Under the pieces are notes generated by a model. The model was given only the letters and a program-made list of their open reading frames with translations. It ran no database searches and was not told the origin of the DNA. A stretch of DNA of 44,488 bases from the NCBI GenBank assembly GCA_020436935.1, contig JAGQWX010000042.1, positions 1-44,488 of the forward strand. The letters are read 5' to 3'. The DNA is from Saprospiraceae bacterium (GTDB taxonomy: Bacteria > Bacteroidota > Bacteroidia > Chitinophagales > Saprospiraceae). Made by a program: the position numbers and the translations under genes. This document shows, piece by piece, positions 16,943-25,195 of the stretch (positions are counted from its first letter, which is position 1; every line of letters begins with the position of its first letter).

Positions 16943-17785
16943 TTATTTATCCAAAACTCTTCTGATGTCATTGGCTTCGGTCATGTATTTTTCCATCTGA
17001 GACCGGTCGCCGTCTGCCATCGCTATTTTAAATTTTTCCAGCCAGAGGATGTATTGATCCAGGGCGGGCAATAAGTTCTCCTTATTTCTGTCAAAAATCG
17101 CTGACCAGGTTTTAGGGTTGCTTTTGGCAAGCCTTACTGTAGATGCAAAACCTGTACCAGCCAGATTGAATATTTGTTTTTCATCCTGCTCAATGTCCAG
17201 AACGGTCATTCCAAGCATAAATGAACTTACATGTGACAAATGAGAAACGTAGGCCATGTGCTTATCGTGCTCCTCAGGACTCATGAATATGTTGTGCATA
17301 CCCATACTTTCAAAAATTTTGATGGCTGTTTGCATGGCATCATCATCCGTTTTTTCTCTTTCGCAAATGATGTTCTTTTTGTTCTGAAACAAACCTTTTA
17401 ATGCAGCCTTAGGACCCGAAAATTCTGTTCCTGCCAGAGGATGTGCGGCAACAAACCTCCCACGTTTTGCATGATTCTCAACCGCATTGCAAATCAATTT
17501 TTTTGTTGAGCCAGTATCAATGATGAGTTGGTGGTCACCCATCTTATCCATCAATGACAAGGTAAGATGTTCTAAAGCATCAACGGGTACAGCAGCAATC
17601 AATACATCAGATGTTTCGAGGGCTTGCTCCAGGCTCAAAATGTTTTTGACTAGACCCATCTCCATTGCCTGAAGACAGTGATCAGCATTGTTGTCAACAC
17701 CATATACGTCTACATTGATCTGCGAGCCGAGGTCTTTGGCAAATGACCCTCCAATCAAACCAAGTCCGATGACACTTATTTTCAT
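16943..17785 (-). CDS. tyrA: Prephenate dehydrogenase
   Basis: The 280-residue protein has an N-terminal Rossmann fold with VIGLGLIGGSFAKDLG (NAD(P)-binding glycines) and the substrate loop AAHPLAGTEFSGP. The helical dimer domain carries the conserved SHLSHVSS histidines. It oxidatively decarboxylates prephenate to hydroxyphenylpyruvate for tyrosine. No ACT domain is present, so feedback control must lie elsewhere. The ATG at 17785 overlaps the upstream aminotransferase stop in an ATGA. The longer frame upstream (to 17848) encodes a Cys/Pro-rich stretch from the overlapping gene and is rejected. Confidence 0.93.
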   Translation of the reverse strand: MKISVIGLGLIGGSFAKDLGSQINVDVYGVDNNADHCLQAMEMGLVKNILSLEQALETSDVLIAAVPVDALEHLTLSLMDKMGDHQLIIDTGSTKKLICNAVENHAKRGRFVAAHPLAGTEFSGPKAALKGLFQNKKNIICEREKTDDDAMQTAIKIFESMGMHNIFMSPEEHDKHMAYVSHLSHVSSFMLGMTVLDIEQDEKQIFNLAGTGFASTVRLAKSNPKTWSAIFDRNKENLLPALDQYILWLEKFKIAMADGDRSQMEKYMTEANDIRRVLDK

Positions 17786-18954
17786 GACACCTCGATTTGT
17801 TGGTGAATGCGCTGCAGGGCCTGTTCCAGCTGAGCAACGTCGCTGCATAGGGATATTCTCAAATATCTTGCCCCGTTGGATCCAAAAATGTGACCCGGAG
17901 TAATGAAAACCCTGCTTTGGTATAAAATGTCATCCGCCATCTTTTCTGCAGAAGTCATTGTCTCAGGAATGCGCGCCCAGACAAACATCCCCACACCTCC
18001 TCTCAAAGGCTCACAACCCAGAGATTCCATGATTCGCATGGCTACTTCCTTTCTCTTGCTGTATTCGCCATTGAGATAGTCAAACCATTCAGCACCAAGA
18101 GACAAGGCCTTGACTGCTGCCTGTTGCATAGGCTTGAACATACCTGAATCCATATTGCTTTTGAATTTCAGCAAAGTATCAATGACCGGTTTGTCTGCAA
18201 CAACAGCACCAATTCTCCATCCTGCCATGTTGTAATTTTTACTCAGCGAGGTCAGCTCCAGTGCAGTGGATTTTGCCCCGGGTATTTGCAGGAGTGAAAT
18301 GGGTTCGTCATTGAGAATGAAGGTATAAGGGTTGTCATGACAAATCAAAATGTTGTGCTTTTGGCCAAATGCAATCAGCTCGCCAAAAAAATCTGTCGTT
18401 GCCTTCCCGCCTGTGGGCATATTGGGGTAATTGACCCACATTATTTTCACTTTCGAAAGGTCATGTTCTTCTTCTATTTTCTTCAGATCCGGCAACCAGC
18501 CTAGATTTTCTTCAAGATCAAAGTATAAGGGTTCTCCGCCTGCAAGTCTGGCACACATGGCATATGCAGGATATCCAGGGTTGGGTATCAAAACCTGATC
18601 ACCGTCATTGAGAAAACTCATGCTGATGTGCATGACTCCCTCTTTTGATCCAATCAATGGCAATATTTCCTTTTCAGGAACCAGAGACACATCAAAATGA
18701 TTTTTGTACCAACTGGCGAATGCTTCATTGAGCTCAGGTATGCCCTTGTAAGACTGATAACCGTGGGCATCTGGCCTCGATGCACTTTCAGCAAGAACAT
18801 TGGTTACACTTGCAGGTGGTGGTAAGTCAGGACTGCCTATTCCCAGGTTAAGTACCTTAGTGTCTGATTCTGAATTCATTTCCCTGATTTCAGCCAGTTT
18901 TTTTGCGAAATAGTAGGTCTCCGCTACACCTAGCCTCGATGCTTCCTCAATCAT
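17782..18954 (-). CDS. PLP-dependent aminotransferase (class I/II), probably aromatic or aspartate type
   Basis: The 390-residue protein is a fold-type I aminotransferase. It has LGIGSPDLPPP near the N-terminus, NPGYPAY, the HDNPYTFI cofactor-binding aspartate region, the Schiff-base lysine in SLSKNYNMAGWRIGA, and FVWARIP and RISLCS near the end. Between pheA and tyrA it most likely converts phenylpyruvate and hydroxyphenylpyruvate to Phe and Tyr with glutamate. Substrate cannot be read from sequence alone. Four-base ATGA overlaps join it to both neighbours, implying translational coupling. Confidence 0.9.
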   Translation of the reverse strand: MIEEASRLGVAETYYFAKKLAEIREMNSESDTKVLNLGIGSPDLPPPASVTNVLAESASRPDAHGYQSYKGIPELNEAFASWYKNHFDVSLVPEKEILPLIGSKEGVMHISMSFLNDGDQVLIPNPGYPAYAMCARLAGGEPLYFDLEENLGWLPDLKKIEEEHDLSKVKIMWVNYPNMPTGGKATTDFFGELIAFGQKHNILICHDNPYTFILNDEPISLLQIPGAKSTALELTSLSKNYNMAGWRIGAVVADKPVIDTLLKFKSNMDSGMFKPMQQAAVKALSLGAEWFDYLNGEYSKRKEVAMRIMESLGCEPLRGGVGMFVWARIPETMTSAEKMADDILYQSRVFITPGHIFGSNGARYLRISLCSDVAQLEQALQRIHQQIEVS

Positions 18955-19826
18955 ATATTTTCTGATCTAACTTTATTAAAAATAACATCCCTCAGGTCGG
19001 CCCTTTCATATACACCCAATTCTGTGTACTCGAGGGTAATTTCTGAAAGTTCGTCTTTTACACTTTCATACTGCACCAGATTATCAAACTCTAGATCCAG
19101 GTGGAAAAAGTATTCTCTAAACCTTCCCAACACAGGGAACGACTGAAGTTTGCTCATATTGACGCCATACTTATCCAGACACTGAAGGACTTTGAGCAAC
19201 TGTCCTTTCTTGTCAGGTACTCTAAAGTATATGGAGGCTTTATCACAATCTGTTGTGACCTCGCCCTGTTTTTCTCTGGCAATGACAAAAAATCTGGTAT
19301 AATTGGTTTTGTTGGTTTCTATTGACTTGCCTAAAACCTCCAAACCAGTCAATCTTGCTGCATCCATGCTTGCGATACAGGCGTGTTTGGGGTTGGGATT
19401 TTCAGCGAGCTCAATGGCACTTAAGGCTGTATCTTTTGATTCTATCAACCTTGCTTCCGGCATGGTTCTCAGGAACTCAAGGCATTGGTTCAATGCCATT
19501 GGATGTGAAAATACTTTTCTGATCTGGTCTTTTTTTGTACCCGGATTGACCAGGAGATTGTGCTGGATTCTCAGGTAAACCTCACCCAGGACATGAAAAT
19601 TCCTTTCTCTCAATATGCGGTAGTTCTGGAGGATGGTACCGGCTATGCTGTTCTCAATGGCCATAACTGCAAAATCGACAGCACCTGATTCCAGCTGCTC
19701 ACCCAAAATATCAAAAGTGTCAGCAGGCAATAATTGCAGATTTTTACCTGCAAAAAACTTGCGGGCTGCCTGATCATGGAAAGATCCTGCGTATCCCTGA
19801 ATCGATATTTTTAATTCCTGCTCCAT
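18951..19826 (-). CDS. pheA: Prephenate dehydratase
   Basis: The 291-residue protein has the dehydratase domain (about residues 5-190), with IQGYAGSFHDQAA, AIENSIAGTI and the conserved TRF in NYTRFFVIA. A C-terminal ACT domain (about 200-280, KGQLLKVLQCLDKYGVNMSKLQSFPV) follows, which in relatives binds Phe for feedback inhibition. It makes phenylpyruvate from prephenate. As first gene of the aromatic operon it sits 25 bases downstream of the attenuator terminator. The unfused form fits the separate chorismate mutase encoded at the end of the operon. Confidence 0.94.
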   Translation of the reverse strand: MEQELKISIQGYAGSFHDQAARKFFAGKNLQLLPADTFDILGEQLESGAVDFAVMAIENSIAGTILQNYRILRERNFHVLGEVYLRIQHNLLVNPGTKKDQIRKVFSHPMALNQCLEFLRTMPEARLIESKDTALSAIELAENPNPKHACIASMDAARLTGLEVLGKSIETNKTNYTRFFVIAREKQGEVTTDCDKASIYFRVPDKKGQLLKVLQCLDKYGVNMSKLQSFPVLGRFREYFFHLDLEFDNLVQYESVKDELSEITLEYTELGVYERADLRDVIFNKVRSENI

Positions 19827-19851
19827 TTTTTATTTTATCAATGCCATAAAC

Positions 19852-19924
19852 AAAAAAAGGAGTCTCTCAGTGAGGACTCCTTTTTAGATTTATCTCTTAA
19901 CATTCTAAAATATCTGTCCTCACT
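19852..19924 (-). promoter_or_regulatory. Phe/Tyr transcription attenuator: antiterminator and terminator hairpins
   Basis: On the minus strand, AAAAAGGAGTC (19885-19875), a 10-base loop, GACTCC (19864-19859) and T7 (19858-19852) make an intrinsic terminator inside the leader of pheA, not at a gene end. AGTGAGGAC (19924-19916), directly after the leader-peptide stop, is perfectly complementary to GTCCTCACT (19877-19869). That second segment takes half of the terminator's left arm plus its loop. The two folds exclude each other. A ribosome stalled at Phe or Tyr codons leaves the first segment free, forming the antiterminator. A ribosome at the stop codon covers it and allows termination. Confidence 0.87.
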
Positions 19925-19981
19925 CTACCTAAGGTAAAAGTAAAAAGGAAAGAAGTTAAAGAATGTATATGAACTATTCAC
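19925..19981 (-). CDS. Aromatic leader peptide (attenuator)
   Basis: A GTG-initiated 18-codon frame encodes MNSSYTFFNFFPFYFYLR, ending in TAG at 19927-19925. Six of the residues are Phe and three are Tyr, clustered just ahead of the stop. This composition and the position before a leader terminator identify a translation-sensing leader peptide for the Phe/Tyr operon. The two amino acids are exactly the products of the downstream genes. No ATG is available in frame; a TTG farther upstream could add a few residues. It lies 98 bases before pheA. Confidence 0.85.
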   Translation of the reverse strand: MNSSYTFFNFFPFYFYLR

Positions 19982-20278
19982 AATTAATTTTTTGCGAAAG
20001 TAAATCAAAAAGAGGTTCTGCTGCTAATTTTATTTGATTTTTTTTCAATACTCACATTTCGGCCCATGCTTGTTAAACTATAAACAATTACAAAAGTGCG
20101 TACTTATTTCGACTTTTGAATCAGATGCCATCTGTTCATTCTATCTATGACTGCCATTCGATTTTTTGTTTGGTTAATGTATTGTTAAGCCATAAATTAT
20201 GAGGTAACATAGCCAGGATTTCAATACGTCATATCAAGAAATCAAACACTATTATTCACCCTGTAAATCATAAAGACC

Positions 20279-21463
20279 ATGAGAAACTTATACTTTATAT
20301 TCATGGCTATCACCATGTTTGTTAGCTGTAGATCCATTGAAAAAATGGTGGAGTCTGGCAATTACGACCAGGCATTTGAATTCGCTATTGACAAATTAGC
20401 AGGCAAAAAGAACAAGGAAACCAAGTATGTCAAAGGACTTGAAAAAGCATTTGATGAATTACAGGCCAGAGATGAGTCAAGAATAGATTACTTGTTGCAA
20501 ATACCTCACGATCATCTGTGGAGTGAAATCGCATCCACTTATGAAAGAATGAACAGGAGGCAAAATGTCTTAAGACCAATCTTACCCTTGGTCAGTGAAG
20601 ATGGGTACAAAGCAAGATTTACATTCAATGATTATAGTGCGGATATTGCTGATGCGAAAAACAAGGCTGCAAAATACAACTTTGATACCGCCATGGAAAT
20701 GATTGAAGATGCGGAGGATGGAGACAAGTTTGCCGCCCAGAAGGCTTACGAGCTTTTCGCTGAAGTCATGAAATATGATCCAAATTTTGAAAACGCACGA
20801 GAAATGCGTGCACTTGCCTACGATCTTGGCGTGGAACATTATGGCATTGAATTTTTGGTGAATGCTCCGGGAAGAAGCAGGGCTGCTCTTGATGCAGAAA
20901 TTTCAAGATTCAATATCTCAGCATACAACACTTTCTGGAGAAAGTATCACCGCATTGACGCATTCAATGAAAGCGATTTTGATGGTATCTTTTCTGTCTC
21001 AGTAGATGATATCGATTTTGGTACAGAGCGGGAATTTGTCAATCAATTTGATGTTGAAAAAATCATAACCGAAGGTTTCAGACCCGTTTTGGACAATAAC
21101 GGTGTGGCCATGAAGGACAGCTTGGGCAATGTCATCAAGGAACCACATAAGGTCAAAGTCAAAGCTTTTGTATCAGAAATACGACGTGAAAAGAATGCGG
21201 TTTTGGTGGGTAGCATCAGATACTTTGCTCAGAACATGGATTATGCTGCTTCAACAACTCCCATTCAGGTAAACTTCAACTTCTCAGATAATGCTGCCGA
21301 CTTCCGTGGTGATGTAAGGGCTTTGGATCAAAACCTGGTCAATCTTACCAAAAAGAGACTATTGGCATTCCCCGATTCATATGATGTTACAAGCATTCTT
21401 GGGGATAAGTTTTTTGATGAAGTGAAAAGGAGAATACCCAATATCAGGATTTATCAGGCATAG
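20279..21463 (+). CDS. Lipoprotein with TPR-like repeats
   Basis: The 394-residue product has a lipobox ending MFVSC (Cys 17). The remainder is mostly helical with TPR-like segments at about 20-45 (VESGNYDQAFEFAIDKLAGKK) and 135-185 (AKNKAAKYNFDTAMEMIEDAEDGDKFAAQKAYELFAEVMKY is spread over these). A beta-rich half follows from about 235. I do not recognise a named family. It should be on the periplasmic face of a membrane, perhaps as a scaffold. The divergent aromatic leader lies 297 bases upstream, and no shared operator was found. Confidence 0.8.
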   Translation: MRNLYFIFMAITMFVSCRSIEKMVESGNYDQAFEFAIDKLAGKKNKETKYVKGLEKAFDELQARDESRIDYLLQIPHDHLWSEIASTYERMNRRQNVLRPILPLVSEDGYKARFTFNDYSADIADAKNKAAKYNFDTAMEMIEDAEDGDKFAAQKAYELFAEVMKYDPNFENAREMRALAYDLGVEHYGIEFLVNAPGRSRAALDAEISRFNISAYNTFWRKYHRIDAFNESDFDGIFSVSVDDIDFGTEREFVNQFDVEKIITEGFRPVLDNNGVAMKDSLGNVIKEPHKVKVKAFVSEIRREKNAVLVGSIRYFAQNMDYAASTTPIQVNFNFSDNAADFRGDVRALDQNLVNLTKKRLLAFPDSYDVTSILGDKFFDEVKRRIPNIRIYQA

Positions 21464-21629
21464 TTTACAGGGTTCGACAATCCTCTGACATACAATTGAT
21501 ATTTTTCTAAGGGTTTTCCACAAAATTATTGGCTTGTGGTAACAATATTTTGACGGGAAAAAGGTTATATATCTGAAAAATGACAAAACTATTTTGTTGT
21601 TCCAAATTAATAACCTTTTAAAGATATCT

Positions 21630-21869
21630 ATGGCAGAAATCTACACCGATCAAAAAAACATGTTGGTTAAATTCATCTACGGGGAGTGCGACTTATTTGA
21701 GACGCTCGAAGTAGAACATGCATTGGAGGAAAACAAAGCCTTTAAGGCGGAGTTTTTGAAGCTAAAGAAGTCTTTGGCTTTATTGAAGAATACTGAGTAT
21801 TCTCCTGGTAAAAAAAGTATGAACGTCATCCTGGAATACAGTAGGAATAAAAGCACGGCTTTGAGTTAA
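21630..21869 (+). CDS. Small hypothetical protein (anti-sigma-N-terminus-like)
   Basis: The 79-residue protein is soluble, helical and charged. Its core MLVKFIYGECDLFETLEVEHALEENK fits the pattern of the short cytoplasmic segments that open Bacteroidota anti-sigma factors (LxxYxxGE...EVExxLxxN). It has no zinc-binding His/Cys set and no membrane helix. It ends with the ILEYSRNKS segment. I start at the ATG at 21630; the frame to 21594 begins at a TTG. It is 166 bases after the lipoprotein gene, and its function is unknown. Confidence 0.65.
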   Translation: MAEIYTDQKNMLVKFIYGECDLFETLEVEHALEENKAFKAEFLKLKKSLALLKNTEYSPGKKSMNVILEYSRNKSTALS

Positions 21870-21900
21870 GCCTACAAGTTCAAAAATCGATGACACCAAG

Positions 21901-21933
21901 AAAAAGGCAGAGCAATTGCGCTCTGCCTTTTTT
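21901..21933 (+). terminator. Intrinsic terminator
   Basis: AAAAAGGCAGAGC (21901-21913) pairs with GCTCTGCC plus the T-run (21920-21933) around a 6-base loop. It lies 31 bases past the stop of the preceding small gene. Confidence 0.88.
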
Positions 21934-21999
21934 ATTAATCCCACTACTCAAATATGTTTACAGTAAGAAAGTTCACTGCGTATCGGATTCTGATAGTAC

Positions 22000-22042
22000 T
22001 ATACTTATCGGAAAATGGATGGTTCATTTTCCGATAAGTATA
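22000..22042. repeat. Perfect 18-bp inverted repeat with 7-base loop
   Basis: TATACTTATCGGAAAATG (22000-22017) and its exact complement (22025-22042) flank GATGGTT. It lies between two terminators of convergent genes and has no T-run of its own on the plus side, so it is not needed for termination. It could be a regulatory dyad, the stem of a small RNA or a fragment of a small mobile repeat. I see no second copy in the window. Confidence 0.75.
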
Positions 22043-22046
22043 TAAC

Positions 22047-22079
22047 AAAAAAAAGAGGTGCGGGTTCTAGTCGCACCTC
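22047..22079 (-). terminator. Intrinsic terminator of the 911-residue T9SS protein gene
   Basis: On the minus strand GAGGTGCG (22079-22072) pairs with CGCACCTC (22062-22055) and T8 follows (22054-22047). It lies 36 bases past the stop at 22115. Confidence 0.88.
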
Positions 22080-22114
22080 AAAAATCATTCTCGGATAGGT
22101 ATGGGATAAGATTG

Positions 22115-24850
22115 TTATTTCAATCTTAATAGTTTTCTTATTTCGGAAATCTCGGCTGTCTCAACGTGCATGAACATGACCCCGGTGGCGCCTTTCAATT
22201 GCGTATCATCGAGATAAATCTGGTGCTTTCCTTTTAAATAATTCTTGTAATCATTAAAGAGCAGTTCCCCTGATTGGTCATAAATGGTTATTTCCACAGG
22301 CAGATCACTACCCACTTCAAAATTGACAATGGTATGGTCGCTGAATGGGTTAGGCGCATTTTGTTTTACGTCCAGCACATTTCCGGTACTTTGTTGAATA
22401 TTGAAATGAATAGCATAATCCTTATCGCTTTCATCCACCAGTATAGCTTCCATTTGTTCTTCGGTCAATGCCAATGCTGAGGAAAGTTTCCCATCTTTTA
22501 TTGCTCTAAATCTTACATGGTGCAATGCCCCATCCTGCAACTTCGAAAAGCCTTTTTGATCAAATATCATGAGATTGAGCTGGTTACCGGTCTGGGCATA
22601 AGCATCTTTATCAATATCGCAGTCCATAAACTTCAGGACTGCAGATTCAAAAATAAATTGCATCTGCAATCCTTTAAATCTACTTATATCCGCAATCGTC
22701 AGTGGTATTTCAACAATATCTCCTGCTTTAAAGGCCTTATCTTCAACGGCCATCACCAAAAGATTTATGTCTCTGCCTTTGAGGCTCTTGCTGATGCTAC
22801 CATCAACATCCCCAATCTTGATGGCTTTGAAATCCAGAAATATATTGTTTTCCAGATTTTCATAAAAAGCCATGTCATTGATCGGCCATGGCTGTGTAGA
22901 TGCATTTTTGGTCGTATTGGGAATAAACCTCCAGGAGTGCGTTCCTTGATCTGGGGATTTGATGCCCAAAATTATTTTTCTAAGTTCTGTCAAGTCACGA
23001 AGATCGATTTTTTCGGATCCATCGACATCTGCAGCAATCATCCTAAATCCATTGGGCAATCTGTTGACACCCAGGAGGTGTTTTTGAATGGCCAATAAAT
23101 CCAATACATTGATGCCCGCCTTGAAGTCACCCTCTTTACTAGCGCTCAGTTCGTAATCGCTGTATTTTACCAGATTGCCAATGTCAAATCTTCCATACTC
23201 ATCAGTCTTTACGGTCTTGCTTTGCTCAGCACCTTCAATTTTTACTTCTACTTCAGGAACAAACATTTCTTCTGCTGTCATGATCTGGCCGCTGATATTC
23301 AGAGGCACATTGGCAGGACAATAAGCCTGAAGATCCTGTATTTCTATCGTTACAGAGACTGAATTTTGGTTTCCAGATAAATCGGTCACAAAAACGGTAA
23401 CTGTGTTGATGCCCAATTGGCTACAATTGAAGGTCAATGTATCATCTTCAATATCCTCCGAAAACGAAAATTTCAATTGATCTTTTGGCGTGCAATTGTC
23501 ATAACTGGCCTTATTAAACAATACGGCGGCTATTTTCACATCGCATGCCTGGGGCAAATTGGCAACAATGCCAGGAACCAAAACCGGTGTTGGCTTCTTA
23601 CCTTCCTTTGTTCTCAATTTATAAGTACATTGGCTGACATTGCCGCAACGGTCATCCACTGTCCAAAGGACATCATAGAGGCCCTCTTTAAAGTTGAGAC
23701 TAAATGTGGATGTATTGCCTTCAATGATCAATTCTTGACCTTTTGTCACGCTATAATGATAAACAAGATCTGCGTCGTCGGTGCAGTTGTCTTTTGCATT
23801 CGCTGATAAAGTCACCGGAATGGTACAAGATCCGTCCACATTGATTATTGTGGTGTCTTTGCAAAAATTGGCAAACGTTGGGGCAATGGTATCCATAATA
23901 TATATGTTCTGGACAATCTCCCAATAGCCATTCTCCATGTCAGGAGTATAGGTGCACATGTCCATGATCTTCCAGGTTCGCATCACAAATGGGCAACCAC
24001 TCGTTGGATCGTCAAAAACCATATCACTCTTATTGGCAACCACCATGGCGCACTTATTGAGCAAATTGAATTGAGGCTTACCGCCAAGATCTGCTGGTAA
24101 AAAACCTTTAAAACAGCCCATTACCGTAGTATCTGTGGTAAGGGTAATGTCATCAATGTCAAAAGGATCGTCATTGTAAATATTGATTACCTGTTCTAAA
24201 GTAATGGTGTCAACAGAAGATGTGACGGTGAATACACGAATGAATTTGCCAAATCCGCATTTGGTGGAGTCTTTGACTGTCTCCCGAATGGTGAGGTTGT
24301 TGCAAACCCTTCCTACCAGGCCATCTCTGAATTCGGTCTCGCCGATGTTGTGGCTTTCAACTTCCATTTCATCGTCTACATACGTACCCAACGAAGAATA
24401 ATTACCGTTGAGATTTTTGAACTCATTACAGCTCAATTCCAGATCCGGAAGTGTGGAGAAGACGTTGGTCGGTAGCTTATTTTGTACAGCTACCTGTACC
24501 ATGCAAGCACTGCTCATTCCGTCTTGAGTGGCGATAACTTCAATGTTGAGGATTTTTCCTACGTCTGCACATCCAATGGTGATGCTGTCAGAAGGCAATG
24601 TGTCTGAGGCTACAATGTAGCTGTTGGCCATACGTCTCAGCTGAAGGCTTACTCCAAAGTCTCTGCCGTGGACAAGAGAATCCGGAAAAAGGAAAACCAC
24701 TTCGTCATTGATGGAAATCACATGCTCACCTTTGCAATTGAGGTTGGGGCCTTCAATGGCGTAGGTAAAAGAAGATAAGGCAAGCATCAGGCTCATTACT
24801 GCAAAGAAAGCCATGGCACTCGCAAGTGTCAGATAAATCGGTCGCTTCAT
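22115..24850 (-). CDS. Secreted multidomain protein with dockerin-like and cohesin-like modules and T9SS sorting domain
   Basis: The 911-residue protein has a signal peptide (about 1-31) and HYR-like Cys-containing modules (IAPTFANFCKDTTIINVDGSC and similar). A carboxypeptidase-regulatory-like sandwich begins at about 515. A dockerin-type pair of calcium loops lies at about 590-640 (GINVLDLLAIQKHLLG, DVDGSEKIDLRDLTELRK). A cohesin-like segment spans about 690-800, with KAGDIVEIPLTIAD, FKGLQMQFIFE and HHVRFRA. From about 830 (QNAPNPFSDHTIVNFEV) to the end is a type A T9SS sorting domain. It shares this back half with the 1493-residue protein at 36860. Presence of both partners of a cohesin-dockerin pair on one chain is unusual. 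Expression is from a strong predicted promoter at 24942-24971. Confidence 0.87.
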   Translation of the reverse strand: MKRPIYLTLASAMAFFAVMSLMLALSSFTYAIEGPNLNCKGEHVISINDEVVFLFPDSLVHGRDFGVSLQLRRMANSYIVASDTLPSDSITIGCADVGKILNIEVIATQDGMSSACMVQVAVQNKLPTNVFSTLPDLELSCNEFKNLNGNYSSLGTYVDDEMEVESHNIGETEFRDGLVGRVCNNLTIRETVKDSTKCGFGKFIRVFTVTSSVDTITLEQVINIYNDDPFDIDDITLTTDTTVMGCFKGFLPADLGGKPQFNLLNKCAMVVANKSDMVFDDPTSGCPFVMRTWKIMDMCTYTPDMENGYWEIVQNIYIMDTIAPTFANFCKDTTIINVDGSCTIPVTLSANAKDNCTDDADLVYHYSVTKGQELIIEGNTSTFSLNFKEGLYDVLWTVDDRCGNVSQCTYKLRTKEGKKPTPVLVPGIVANLPQACDVKIAAVLFNKASYDNCTPKDQLKFSFSEDIEDDTLTFNCSQLGINTVTVFVTDLSGNQNSVSVTIEIQDLQAYCPANVPLNISGQIMTAEEMFVPEVEVKIEGAEQSKTVKTDEYGRFDIGNLVKYSDYELSASKEGDFKAGINVLDLLAIQKHLLGVNRLPNGFRMIAADVDGSEKIDLRDLTELRKIILGIKSPDQGTHSWRFIPNTTKNASTQPWPINDMAFYENLENNIFLDFKAIKIGDVDGSISKSLKGRDINLLVMAVEDKAFKAGDIVEIPLTIADISRFKGLQMQFIFESAVLKFMDCDIDKDAYAQTGNQLNLMIFDQKGFSKLQDGALHHVRFRAIKDGKLSSALALTEEQMEAILVDESDKDYAIHFNIQQSTGNVLDVKQNAPNPFSDHTIVNFEVGSDLPVEITIYDQSGELLFNDYKNYLKGKHQIYLDDTQLKGATGVMFMHVETAEISEIRKLLRLK

Positions 24851-24941
24851 GGGATGAAGAATGTTTAAATCGGTTCTACAAAATGCTTACTGTTTTGGGA
24901 TATTCGCTTGCATTATGTACTGAAGGGCTGGCTTAGAAATA

Positions 24942-24971
24942 CAAAGATACTAAAACATTACATATTACAAA
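24942..24971 (-). promoter_or_regulatory. Bacteroidota-type promoter for the 911-residue protein gene
   Basis: On the minus strand TTTG (24971-24968), an 18-base spacer and TATCTTTG (24949-24942) match the -33 and -7 elements exactly. Transcription would start near 24935, giving a leader of roughly 85 bases. The rest of the 345-base gap (24851-25195) holds no other gene I can see. Confidence 0.65.
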
Positions 24972-25195
24972 TACTTTTAATATGTTTTTCATGAAATATT
25001 ATTTTAGACCATTTGTGTCTCCCTTCATTGTCCCTTAAAGATCCTTGATTTTGGCGAATTTGAATGTAGTCGTTTTTGGATAAAAACCTTTGCCATAACA
25101 TATAAAAGCCTAATAGGTCAATGGTCTTTGCGCAATCACCACTTCAATTCTACCTTTGCAATCAATGCTACTATGCCGCCCATACTATCCACGCA

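Noticed and set aside
19915-19945. A third hairpin within the leader-coding region that would pre-empt the antiterminator
   Set aside because: Only U/G-rich pairing with bulges and a too-small loop was possible, so I do not claim it; the two-state model does not need it.
22517-23098. Plus-strand 193-codon frame inside the 911-residue T9SS protein gene
   Set aside because: It overlaps well-supported dockerin and sandwich coding sequence on the other strand and has no family features.
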